Positions 25,890 to 33,887 of a stretch of 64,000 nucleotides of DNA are shown piece by piece. How positions within the stretch are numbered: the stretch's first letter is position 1; each line of letters begins with the position of its first letter. Under the pieces are notes generated by a model. That model saw only the letters and a program-made list of their open reading frames with translations, was not told the DNA's origin and did not search any database. The translations under genes and the position numbers were made by a program. Origin of the DNA: Silicimonas sp. (GTDB taxonomy: Bacteria > Pseudomonadota > Alphaproteobacteria > Rhodobacterales > Rhodobacteraceae); the NCBI GenBank assembly GCA_022824315.1, contig JAJEAC010000129.1:1-64000 (forward strand), given 5' to 3'.

Positions 25890-26795
25890 ATGAATGCTGG
25901 AGTCATTGGTCTCGGAGACATGGGATCCGGGATCGCCCGCAACCTGATCAAGAACGGGTTCAACGTCATTGGCGTGGACCTGAGCGCGGATCGCATGACC
26001 GCCTTCACCGAGATGGGTGGCACGCCCGCCGTATCTGCGGCCGAGGTCGGCGCCAGCGCAGACGCCGTCTTTGTCATGGTGATGAACGGAGACCAGGCAA
26101 AGTCCGCCATCTTGGGAGACGGCCTCGCATCCTCCATGGCCAAGGGCGGCGCAGTGATTCTATCTGCCACGGTCAAGCCTCGGGAAGCACGCGAGATCGG
26201 AGAGGCGCTGGCGGACACCGGACTCCACATGATCGACACGCCGGTTTCGGGTGGCTTCCCCGGTGCGCAGGGCGGCACGCTGACAATGATGGCCGCTGCA
26301 CCTGACGTGGTCCTCGACCGCTTTGCTCCCGTGATGGAGGCGGTGTCGGCGAACATTCACCGGGTCGGCAGCAGGCCGGGAGACGGCCAGACCGTGAAGG
26401 CCTGCCTGCAATCGCTGATCGGGGCGCAGTTCTCCGCAACGTTCGAGGCGGCAGCCCTTGCCGCGAAGGCGGGCATTCCAGGTCAAGTCATCCTGGACGT
26501 GTTCTCAACCTCCTCGGCGGGTTGCGGAATCGTGAACAACGCGCTCGAAAAGATCATCGACCGACAGTTCGAAGGCACCGGCAGCCACATCAACACGATG
26601 CACAAGGATCTCACGATCTCGATGGGACTCGGCGAGGATCTCGGCGTTCCACTCCATACGGCGGGTGCCGCAATGCAAATTTTCCACGCTGGCCGGACCA
26701 GGTATCCGGACGGAGACAATTGGGTCTGCACACGCGTGATGGAGGAGATCGTCGGCGCGGAACTGCACAGGAGCGAGGCAAGGCGGCGAAAGTAA
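25890..26795 (+). CDS. 3-hydroxyisobutyrate dehydrogenase-family oxidoreductase (L-threonate dehydrogenase-like)
   Basis: 301 residues with GAGGAGGGA before the ATG. GxGxMG appears as VIGLGDMGSGIA at residues 5-16. The substrate motif is DTPVSGGFPGAQGGTLT (~residue 117-133), and the catalytic Lys lies in GDGQTVKACLQSLIGAQ, where K170 is expected. The length and this motif fit beta-hydroxyacid dehydrogenases such as LtnD or tartronate semialdehyde reductase. They oxidise a 3-hydroxy acid with NAD(P). It is divergent from the PanB-like gene, whose family adds hydroxymethyl groups, so a joint 2-keto/3-hydroxy-acid pathway is possible. No threonate kinase or isomerase partners are adjacent. Confidence 0.85.
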   Translation: MNAGVIGLGDMGSGIARNLIKNGFNVIGVDLSADRMTAFTEMGGTPAVSAAEVGASADAVFVMVMNGDQAKSAILGDGLASSMAKGGAVILSATVKPREAREIGEALADTGLHMIDTPVSGGFPGAQGGTLTMMAAAPDVVLDRFAPVMEAVSANIHRVGSRPGDGQTVKACLQSLIGAQFSATFEAAALAAKAGIPGQVILDVFSTSSAGCGIVNNALEKIIDRQFEGTGSHINTMHKDLTISMGLGEDLGVPLHTAGAAMQIFHAGRTRYPDGDNWVCTRVMEEIVGAELHRSEARRRK

Positions 26796-27052
26796 CGGAC
26801 ACGCGCCGTCATTTCGATGAGTGCAGGGCCGTGCATGGGAGAACATTTCGGCCGCGCCCTTGCCGCTATCGACATGCATGATCCGGACGAGCGCAAGGAT
26901 CGGATTCCCATGCCGGCGCATTGCAGAATACCGCCATCGCGTTTGATCGTGATAGTCGGCCAGAACCGCTGATCGATTTGCAGCAACACGACCTGCCGGC
27001 GTTTGGAAACGGCGCATGCGGGTCGTTCCATTGGCGTTGAGCGACAACAGGT

Positions 27053-27589
27053 TCAAATGATCTGCCGAACCTGCTTGATGGTCATGAACATCCGGGCTTC
27101 ATTGCTTGCGAAGCTTTGAAACCCGAATTCCTCGTACCACCCCTTGCGCCGGACAAAGGATTCCGGATCACCGTCCGACATCACGTCCAGCAAGACGGCA
27201 TGGCAGCCAGCTTCATCGGCGATGACGCAAGCCTTCTCGAACACAGGGTGCATGAGAAGACAGCCAACCCCGAGACCTTGGGCCATTTGGTCGACCGCAA
27301 CCTGTCCGAGGAAAAGAACCGGGATTTCGCCGTGGCTCGTGGCGCCTCTTGGTCGCCTGGCCAATTCGGCCACATTCATCGTGCCGACATTGATCGCATG
27401 ATGGCCAAGGATCCTTGTCTCCGCCGGCTCTACCGCCACGTAGACTCTGCTCATGTCGTCTTTCTGCTGCTTCTTCGCTGACAACTTCAGAAAGTTGTTC
27501 AACCGGTCGACGCCACAATCAAACCCGGAGTGATCATGTCGCCCGGGATCCCAATTCTCGATGTTGACGCGAGTGCCTTCAGTCAGCAC
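27053..27589 (-). CDS. GNAT N-acetyltransferase toxin (TacT-like)
   Basis: 178 residues. The likely start is GTG at 27589, inside the end of the antitoxin gene (11-bp overlap), although no strong ribosome site precedes it. The protein begins VLTEGTRVNIENWDPGRHD and soon has FDCGVDRLNNFL, the usual TacT opening (F-D-CG-xx-LN-FL). The acetyl-CoA loop is seen in VDQMAQGLGVGCLL, and GWYEEFGFQSF near the C-terminus holds the conserved Tyr. TacT-type toxins acetylate the amino group of aminoacyl-tRNA and stop translation. The DUF1778-type antitoxin lies directly upstream. Confidence 0.85.
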   Translation of the reverse strand: MLTEGTRVNIENWDPGRHDHSGFDCGVDRLNNFLKLSAKKQQKDDMSRVYVAVEPAETRILGHHAINVGTMNVAELARRPRGATSHGEIPVLFLGQVAVDQMAQGLGVGCLLMHPVFEKACVIADEAGCHAVLLDVMSDGDPESFVRRKGWYEEFGFQSFASNEARMFMTIKQVRQII

Positions 27590-27887
27590 CTGCAACACGT
27601 TGCCGATAGGAAGCAGCAGCCTTAAGTGCGCGTGGCGTCGGTGCAGGTGGCTTGTCGAGCGCCGCTGCAAACAGCCTGGCATCATCTGCTGTCAACACAT
27701 GGCGCGAACTGCCGTCAATGGCCCGCTGCGCTTCCTTGGCAATCGCGTTGCGGAGTAACACGGACTTTTCGACACCCAGTGCTGTTGTGGCGCGCTCAAT
27801 CAACACGGCCAGGCTATCGCCATGACGCTCCTGCGTAGTGCGCGTCTGCTTCTCGCCACTTGGTCCAGTCACATGCAAATCCAGCAC
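27579..27887 (-). CDS. DUF1778-family antitoxin (TacA-like)
   Basis: 102 residues, starting with GTG at 27887 behind GGAGG. A ribbon-helix-helix-like part (residues ~15-60) includes LAVLIERATTALGVEKSVLLRNA, matching the usual IERAA-L-G-x-S-xF pattern. The tail HVLTADDARLFAAALDKPPAPTPRALK is the standard DUF1778 C-terminus that wraps the toxin. It neutralises TacT and, with it, represses its own promoter in studied examples. The N-terminus (LDLHVTGPSGEKQTR) is longer and less basic than usual. It overlaps the toxin gene by 11 bases. Confidence 0.85.
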   Translation of the reverse strand: MLDLHVTGPSGEKQTRTTQERHGDSLAVLIERATTALGVEKSVLLRNAIAKEAQRAIDGSSRHVLTADDARLFAAALDKPPAPTPRALKAAASYRQRVAGAD

Positions 27888-28037
27888 TTTGACCTCCGTC
27901 CCGCTGATATGTAGTGCATATCAACCGACAAGTGCCTCTGCACAAGCAATATGCATCGAAGGACTCATCGGATCTGCATCATAAGGGAGATCCGGCACCG
28001 AGGGACGTCGGTGGCGCAACCGTCCCGAACCTGCGCA

Positions 28038-28078
28038 CGCAGCGCGCCTTGATCCCTTTTAGATCAAGGCGCGCTGCG
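28038..28078. terminator. Perfect 17-bp inverted repeat (hairpin) beyond the DUF2927 gene
   Basis: The 17 bases at 28038-28054 pair perfectly with 28062-28078, with a 7-base loop. It lies 32 bp after the DUF2927 stop and 150 bp before the antitoxin start, both on the minus strand. No T-run follows on that strand, so it may be a Rho-independent terminator without a U-tract, a REP-like element or an mRNA-stabilising hairpin. Confidence 0.6.
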
Positions 28079-28110
28079 GCAAGGGTCACCGCACGCCGCC
28101 GCGTTCTGCG

Positions 28111-29052
28111 TCAGACCTCGCCGCCCAGCAGTTCCAACGCAATTCGCTCGACGATCGGACGGCCCTCGGCTGCCGTCATGCCAGGGCGAAGACGCCGATC
28201 ATAGAGTATGCGCAGCAGCAGCTCGTCCTGCGTGGTCAGGAACGCGAATTCCTCGTCATCGTTGAAGATGGACGGGCGCACCTCGGGACTGTCGTTCGGC
28301 AAGCCAAGCCCTTGGGCAAGTTCCTCGTGATAACACGACTGCCGCAGCAGCATTGGATGCTCGGACCGGACAACGGCGACTGCCTTGGCGTAGACGCCCT
28401 TCGCGTTTCCCTCGGCGGCGTAGACCAGGCAGAGCGTTGGACGGCGAATGCCAAGCACCTTGCTGACGGTGGACGCATCTATGCCCGAATGGATCGCCCG
28501 CAGAACTGGCCTCATTGCACGACGCTCGTCCTCGTTGACGACGAAGACGTGGAAATTGGCCCGGCGTGAAGTCAGCGTGATCGGAATCCCGGTCAACGCC
28601 GACAGCCGCTGCGCAAAACGCGCGATGAACTCCCGGTCACGGATGCGCATGTCCTGCGGAACCGACGAACCAAAATGCACCTGCATGCGAATCGGGCCCT
28701 CCCAGCGATGCAAATGCGACTCGGCTTGGCGGGACACGATCCGGTTTCCCACCCTGGTGAATTCCTCGAAGAAGGCGATCCGCATGAAATTGTCGACAAG
28801 CTGCCGCCGCGTGAATGTCGCGTCCGGCCCGCCCCCGTCGACACGCAGCAGCCCCTGCGCCAGGTAGCCTTGCTGGACCAGCCGGTAGTGGTCTTGCAGC
28901 GCGCGGCTTGCCGGCGAGATGTCGACCGACATTCCGTCTCCAGGCGTCAGGTCAACATCAAGCGCGCCGGGTGACGGCATGGGCTGGCATGCGCAGAGCG
29001 CAAGCACGACGAGTCCCGCCGCAAGGGTCGGTGTCAAGCCTCGGTTTGCCAC
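28111..29052 (-). CDS. DUF2927 lipoprotein, predicted secreted metalloprotease-like
   Basis: 313 residues if it starts at the GTG at 29052; upstream ATG starts (to 29172) are also possible. The product opens with a signal segment and a lipobox-like LALCAC (lipid-modified Cys near residue 21-23). The DUF2927 core is at residues ~90-310, with FMRIAFFEEF, RRANFHVFVVNEDER and SCYHEELAQGLGLPND, a predicted zinc site (HEE plus downstream acidic residues). Such proteins are common in Rhodobacterales-like genomes. Its role is unknown. It has no obvious operon partner; the LacI gene lies 335 bp upstream on the same strand. Confidence 0.82.
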   Translation of the reverse strand: MANRGLTPTLAAGLVVLALCACQPMPSPGALDVDLTPGDGMSVDISPASRALQDHYRLVQQGYLAQGLLRVDGGGPDATFTRRQLVDNFMRIAFFEEFTRVGNRIVSRQAESHLHRWEGPIRMQVHFGSSVPQDMRIRDREFIARFAQRLSALTGIPITLTSRRANFHVFVVNEDERRAMRPVLRAIHSGIDASTVSKVLGIRRPTLCLVYAAEGNAKGVYAKAVAVVRSEHPMLLRQSCYHEELAQGLGLPNDSPEVRPSIFNDDEEFAFLTTQDELLLRILYDRRLRPGMTAAEGRPIVERIALELLGGEV

Positions 29053-29387
29053 GCCGACTGCAATCCTCTCTCCATCTGAAGAGACCTGACGCGATTCGCT
29101 GCAGCCGGAACCCGCGCCGTCCTCGTTCACCAACGCATCTTCAGGCAATCCACGCTCGCCATGCTCGAGCAAGACGTCGCGTTCGATCCCTCACGCTGAA
29201 TTTACCCCTGCTCAATTCAAGTGCAATGCCGCCCTGCACATCGTTGAAATGGCCGCCAGAACGGTACACGACCGATTCTGGCCTGATACCAGACTGGCGC
29301 TTGGGATTGGCCCGGACATGTGGACGCAGCCTGGACCACCGGTCTACCGGTCGTGCCCGCAGGTCACCGCCAGCCTGTTCGCCGCAC
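29053..29387. other. 335-bp spacer between the DUF2927 and LacI genes
   Basis: I see no gene. If the DUF2927 protein starts at an upstream ATG (29172), up to 120 bp of this stretch is coding. The rest must carry the DUF2927 promoter; AT-rich GCTGAATTTACCCC-like sequence lies near 29200. No clear LacI terminator is visible. Confidence 0.35.
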
Positions 29388-30422
29388 TCAGAGACCTCTT
29401 CTGCGCACGATACCGGACACGGGCCCAACGGACGACGAGGCTCGCATCACCTTTGAATCAAGACGTTCCGGTGAGGGACGTGTGCCTTCCTCGACCCACT
29501 TTGCGAGTGCAGTGGCAGCCTTTCGTCCCATCTCGCGCACTGGCAAGTGAACCGTTGTGAGCGCCGGTGTCGTGGCAGCTGAACTTGGCAGGTCGTCGAT
29601 GCCGACAACAGACACGTCTCCAGGCACCGAGATGCCAAGTGCCTGAAGCCCGAACAACGCACCCTGGGCCAGCACGTCCGACAGGGCAAGGACTGCCGTT
29701 GTCCTTCGAGGTTCGGCGAAGTCGCGCCGTGCCGCATCGGATGCAGCGGACACGTCGAGCGGCATGGCGCGAAACCTGAACTCAGACTGCGGGTCGTTCC
29801 GGAACGCCTTCAGGCGCGCCCGGGTTCGATCGTTTCCGGCCGACGGCCCGTGATAGACCGAGATGGCCTGATGACCGCCGTCCTGGAGAAGCCTGAGCGC
29901 AGACCGGGCCGCACGCTCGTTGTCGTAGCCCACGGTTGGAAGGTGGTACGAGGGATCAAAATAGGAGGTCGCCACGACGGGCAGGTCCCTCTTCTCGATC
30001 AATGCATCGAGAACCGGACTGCGCGTGACACCCGACACGATCAGCCCTTCGACACCGATGTCGACCAGCCCCCTGGCGCGCTCGGCCTCCCGGTCGGGGT
30101 CCTCCTTCGTCGTTGCCACGACCAGGGACAGGCCATATCCTGCGAGTTCATCTTCAAGCGCATCGAGAAAGCGCGAGAAAATCGCGTGATCAAGCGTGGG
30201 CACCAACGCACCAACCACGTGCGTGCGGCCCGAGTTGATCGCACGGGCCGCCGCGCTCGGCACGAAATGAAGCGCGTCGATTGCAGCCTGGACTCTCGCA
30301 CGCGTGCCTTCCGACACCAATGCGTTGCCGTTCAGGACGCGGGACACCGTGGCCGTCGAAACGTCGGCCATCTGCGCCACATCTCGCAGCGTCACCCTTC
30401 TCTTTTCCGCTGCACCCGCCAT
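29388..30422 (-). CDS. LacI-family transcriptional repressor
   Basis: 344 residues from the ATG at 30422. The DNA-binding head is VTLRDVAQMADVSTATVSRVLNGN (residues ~10-35), with the hinge helix at SAAARAINSGRTHVVGALVP. The periplasmic-binding-like effector domain continues to ~residue 330, with GLIVSGVTRS and VSVVGIDDLPSS typical of the family. It is divergent from the DUF1989-GcvT fusion gene, and a near-perfect LacI-type operator lies between them. It likely represses that operon until an effector, perhaps the imported compound, is bound. The effector is unknown. Confidence 0.9.
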   Translation of the reverse strand: MAGAAEKRRVTLRDVAQMADVSTATVSRVLNGNALVSEGTRARVQAAIDALHFVPSAAARAINSGRTHVVGALVPTLDHAIFSRFLDALEDELAGYGLSLVVATTKEDPDREAERARGLVDIGVEGLIVSGVTRSPVLDALIEKRDLPVVATSYFDPSYHLPTVGYDNERAARSALRLLQDGGHQAISVYHGPSAGNDRTRARLKAFRNDPQSEFRFRAMPLDVSAASDAARRDFAEPRRTTAVLALSDVLAQGALFGLQALGISVPGDVSVVGIDDLPSSAATTPALTTVHLPVREMGRKAATALAKWVEEGTRPSPERLDSKVMRASSSVGPVSGIVRRRGL

Positions 30423-30468
30423 GTCATTGGTCCGCCCTAGGACCCGAGCCTTCTGTTGCACTCTGATA

Positions 30469-30498
30469 TTGACAAATTTAGCCGATCACATGCTAAAT
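30469..30498 (+). promoter_or_regulatory. Candidate sigma-70 promoter of the GcvT-fusion operon
   Basis: TTGACA at 30469-30474 is a perfect -35 box. A 17-base spacer leads to GCTAAA (30492-30497), a weaker -10 preceded by TG-like bases. A 7-bp inverted repeat (ATTTAGC at 30476 and GCTAAAT at 30492-30498, 9-base spacer) lies inside it. Placement immediately before the LacI operator fits simple repression. Inferred. Confidence 0.5.
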
Positions 30499-30513
30499 GT
30501 AACCGGTTTCATT
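30496..30513 (+). promoter_or_regulatory. LacI-type operator
   Basis: AATGTAACCGGTTTCATT is an 18-bp palindrome with one mismatched pair and the central AACCGGTT typical of LacI/GalR family operators. It overlaps the end of the -10 element and lies 16 bp before the ATG of the fusion gene, where bound repressor would block transcription. Confidence 0.75.
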
Positions 30514-30528
30514 CCGTCCGGGGGGACA

Positions 30529-32841
30529 ATGCTGGATCAGCGAGTGTTGCAAAGCTTCTCGAACGCGGAGCAAGAAGTGCTGGGACGGCACTTCCCGGGA
30601 TTCCCTCATCCCTCTGGCGGCACCGAGTTCACGATTCAGCCGCGATCGAGTCGGAAAATGAACATCGAGACCGGCGACCTCCTCGCGATCAGCGGCGACG
30701 GAACCGTCGCCGTGGCCGCGTTTGACGCAAGCGGCCGGCCCAGGCCGTCGCATCTCGGCTTGCGGGGGCCGGTCGAGATCGACGTCGAGAACTTCCATGC
30801 GCAGCCTCTTCTCGGATGGATCGCCGCCAACGGGGGCGTGGCTGACAGCGCCATTCAGGCGGTTCCCATCGAGAGTCGCGGGGAACCGGTGATCCTCAAG
30901 GCGAGAGACTCGGTGACGGTCTGGCTGATCCGGCCCACGGCGCGGGAAGACTTGGTGTCCGGTGCCGCGCAAGGCGTGATCAGCGCAACCCTGCAGCCGG
31001 CCAGCGGACGGACTGCGCCACCCGATCCGCTTGGCAAGGTGCGGGAGGAGTTCACGGTCTTGCGTGGCTCAGCAAGAGCCTATGAGATCAAAAAGGGCGA
31101 GTTCGTCCAGATCATCGACCTGGAAGGGCAGCAATGCTCGGACTTCCAGGCCATTCGAATGCGTGGCCTTGACCGTGACGAGGAACTCGTCATCGACAGC
31201 ACGGCGACACGCAGCATGGTACGGCGCGCGTATCCCGGCCCCGGCCTCTTTGACAAGTTCTACGATGCGTCGCTTGCTCCCCTTCTGCAGGTCGTCCAGG
31301 ACAGCTGCGGTCGTCATGACACTTTCGGCATGGCCTGCTCGGCGCGAGGCTACGAGGAACGGGGCTTTCCAGGTCACGTGAACTGCTCGGACAACATGTC
31401 CCGCGCATTGGCTCCCTTTGGCGTCGCTCCCCGGGTTGCCTGGCCCGCCGTGAATTTCTTCTGGAACACCTGGATCGATCCGCAGCACCAGATCCAGACC
31501 GAAGAGTCGCATTCGCGCGCGGGGGACTTCGTCGTGATGAAGGCGCTTGACGACCTTGTCTGCACCTCCACCGCCTGCCCAGATGACATCGACCCCATCA
31601 ACGGATGGAACCCGACGGACATCCATGTGCGCATCTACGAGTCCGACAACGTGATTCAGCGCGCCGTCGCCTACCGCCCAAAGGAAGACGGTCCAATGAG
31701 CATGAGCCAGACCTCCGCCTTTCACCTCCGGCTCGAGCCCCTGACCAACGCCTTTGCCCCCGCACGTGACCTTTGGTCTCCGGTCTCGTTCCCCGCTCAC
31801 GGCACGCTAGGGGAGTACTGGGCCTGCAGAACCGCTGTCACTGTTCAGGACATGAGCGGACTCAGGAAGTTCGATGTCATCGGGCCGGACGCCGAACGCC
31901 TTCTTCAACACGCAATGACCCGTGACGTCGCAAGGCTGGCTGTCTGGCGCGGAACCTACTCGCTCATGTGCGACGAAACCGGCCAGGTGATTGACGACGG
32001 CACGCTGTTTCGCATGGCGCCGCAGTTGTTCCGCTGGTGCTGCGGTTCCGAAGAAAGCGGGCGCTGGCTGACCCGCCTCGCCGAAGAAAGCGGATGGAAG
32101 GTACGCATCCACGATCTGGGTGGCGCATTGCCGAACCTGGCGGTTCAAGGGCCCGGATCCCGAGATCTCCTGCATGAGATCGTGTTCACCCAGCCGCATG
32201 TGCCGTCGCTGGAGCAGATGAGATGGTTCGGGGCGACCATCGCCCGGCTGCACGACCGCGACGGCGCTCCTTTCTTCCTGACGCGTACCGGCTACACGGG
32301 GGAATTGGGCTACGAGATCTTTTGCGGTGCCTCGGACGCGATCGCCGTTTGGGATGCATTGACGGAAGCCGGCCGGACCCGCGGGCTCGTTCCCATGGGG
32401 TCAGATGCCCTTGAAACCATACGCATCGAAGCGGGCTTCGCTGCGCCGGGATCGGAGTTTGCGCCCGGCGTCGATGCGCTGGAAGCCGGGCTTGGATTCG
32501 CAGTTGACATGGGCAAGCCGGATTTCGTGGGTCGCACGGCGCTCGAGCGAAACGCCGCGTCAGCGCGACGGGTCCTGAAAGGTCTCCTCTTCGACTGCGA
32601 CGACGTCCCGGTGCACGGAGCTCCGATATACTGCGGCGAGCGACAGGTGGGGGTTGTCACCTCTGCCACGAGGTCGCCGACGCTCGAACGCGCCATTGCG
32701 ATTGCACGTCTCTCGGTTGAGCACGCCGATGACGACACCGTGCTGGAGACCGGTCAACTCGATGGCCGCATGAAGAGGCTCATTGGCAAAGTGACGTCAA
32801 TTCCCTTCGTGGATCCGAGACGCGAGAGGGCGCGGGCATGA
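30529..32841 (+). CDS. DUF1989 (urea-carboxylase-associated) and GcvT aminomethyltransferase fusion protein
   Basis: 770 residues. The first ~165 residues are a degenerate DUF1989-like half, then a complete DUF1989 domain (~170-385) with EFVQIIDLEGQQCSDFQA, FGMACSARGYEER and NCSDNMSRAL, including the conserved Cys residues. A GcvT domain follows (~415-765), with DMSGLRKFDVIGPDAERLL, RTGYTGELGYEIFC and a C-terminal barrel. GcvT-family proteins transfer methyl or aminomethyl groups to tetrahydrofolate; DUF1989 proteins include the carboxyguanidine deiminase CgdAB. The combination suggests breakdown of an N-methylated amidino or quaternary-amine compound, imported by the following ABC system. 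An ATG at 30490 is less likely because it overlaps the promoter and operator. It overlaps the ATPase gene by 4 bases. Confidence 0.85.
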   Translation: MLDQRVLQSFSNAEQEVLGRHFPGFPHPSGGTEFTIQPRSSRKMNIETGDLLAISGDGTVAVAAFDASGRPRPSHLGLRGPVEIDVENFHAQPLLGWIAANGGVADSAIQAVPIESRGEPVILKARDSVTVWLIRPTAREDLVSGAAQGVISATLQPASGRTAPPDPLGKVREEFTVLRGSARAYEIKKGEFVQIIDLEGQQCSDFQAIRMRGLDRDEELVIDSTATRSMVRRAYPGPGLFDKFYDASLAPLLQVVQDSCGRHDTFGMACSARGYEERGFPGHVNCSDNMSRALAPFGVAPRVAWPAVNFFWNTWIDPQHQIQTEESHSRAGDFVVMKALDDLVCTSTACPDDIDPINGWNPTDIHVRIYESDNVIQRAVAYRPKEDGPMSMSQTSAFHLRLEPLTNAFAPARDLWSPVSFPAHGTLGEYWACRTAVTVQDMSGLRKFDVIGPDAERLLQHAMTRDVARLAVWRGTYSLMCDETGQVIDDGTLFRMAPQLFRWCCGSEESGRWLTRLAEESGWKVRIHDLGGALPNLAVQGPGSRDLLHEIVFTQPHVPSLEQMRWFGATIARLHDRDGAPFFLTRTGYTGELGYEIFCGASDAIAVWDALTEAGRTRGLVPMGSDALETIRIEAGFAAPGSEFAPGVDALEAGLGFAVDMGKPDFVGRTALERNAASARRVLKGLLFDCDDVPVHGAPIYCGERQVGVVTSATRSPTLERAIAIARLSVEHADDDTVLETGQLDGRMKRLIGKVTSIPFVDPRRERARA

Positions 32842-33887
32842 GCGTTGTCGAGGTCGATGGCGTATGGAAGGTCTTTGGCGACAAGGCCGCCGACGCCATT
32901 GCAGCGATCCGCAACGAAGGACTTGGCAAGGCCGAGGTGCTGGATCGATTCGGCGCGATCATAGGCGTCAAAAACGCCTCGTTCACGGTCGAGGAGGGCG
33001 AGATTTTCTGCCTGATGGGCCTTTCAGGCTCGGGCAAGTCGACATTGGTTCGCCACATCAATCGCCTGATCGAGCCCACGACGGGAACGATCCGCATCCT
33101 TGGCGAGGACATCGGAGCAATGACCCCCGAAGTGCTGCGCGCCCTGCGCGCTGAAAAGATCGGAATGGTCTTTCAGAACATGGCACTGCTTCCGCACCGG
33201 TCAGTCAGGGACAACATCGGATTCGCGCTCGAACTCCGGGGCAAGGATGCCTACCATCGCGCCCAGCTTGCGGACCACGCCCTCGAAACGGTGTCCTTGC
33301 ACGGATACGGTGACCGGCTGCCCTCCGAGCTTTCCGGCGGCATGCAGCAGCGCGTTGGCCTGGCGCGGGCGCTCGCTGCAGATCCCGAGATCCTATTGAT
33401 GGACGAACCGTTTTCCGCGCTCGATCCGCTCATTCGCCGGAACCTGCAGGACGAATTCCTCGGCCTCAGCCAGAATCTCAGGAAGACCACCGTCTTCATC
33501 ACGCACGACCTTGACGAAGCGATTCGGATGGGTGACCGCATCGGCATCATGAACGACGGCGAAATTGTCCAGATCGGCACGGCCGAGGATATCGTCACGG
33601 CACCCGCAGACGACTACGTGGCGGACTTTGTGGCCGGAATTTCCCGGCTGAAGCTTGTGTCAGCGTCAAAAATCATGGTTGCGGTCGAAAAACACGTCGC
33701 GCGGCATGGCCCCATTGACGACGCTCGCGACTACCCGGCGGCACGACCCGAAGACGATCTCGACACGCTCGTGGAACTGTCCACCGGCACCGAGCTTCCC
33801 GTGCTCATTCGGCACGATGGCAACACCGTCGGGATCGTCACCAAGGACACGCTCCTTCACGGTCTGCAGGGAACTGAGGCCCCATGA
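32838..33887 (+). CDS. Betaine-type ABC transporter ATP-binding protein 2 (ProV family)
   Basis: 349 residues. Walker A GLSGSGKST at ~61-69, Q-loop MVFQNMALLPH, signature LSGGMQQRVGLARALA and Walker B ILLMDEPFSALDPLIRR are intact. The N-terminal KAEVLDRFGAIIGVKNASF segment is the ProV-type insertion. A C-terminal accessory region (~270-349) ends in a CBS-like DDLDTLVELSTGTELPVLIRHDGNTVG. The start overlaps the fusion enzyme and the stop overlaps the permease, each by 4 bases. It is distinct from the ATPase at 20675-21718 and serves a second quaternary-amine-type importer. Confidence 0.9.
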   Translation: MSVVEVDGVWKVFGDKAADAIAAIRNEGLGKAEVLDRFGAIIGVKNASFTVEEGEIFCLMGLSGSGKSTLVRHINRLIEPTTGTIRILGEDIGAMTPEVLRALRAEKIGMVFQNMALLPHRSVRDNIGFALELRGKDAYHRAQLADHALETVSLHGYGDRLPSELSGGMQQRVGLARALAADPEILLMDEPFSALDPLIRRNLQDEFLGLSQNLRKTTVFITHDLDEAIRMGDRIGIMNDGEIVQIGTAEDIVTAPADDYVADFVAGISRLKLVSASKIMVAVEKHVARHGPIDDARDYPAARPEDDLDTLVELSTGTELPVLIRHDGNTVGIVTKDTLLHGLQGTEAP

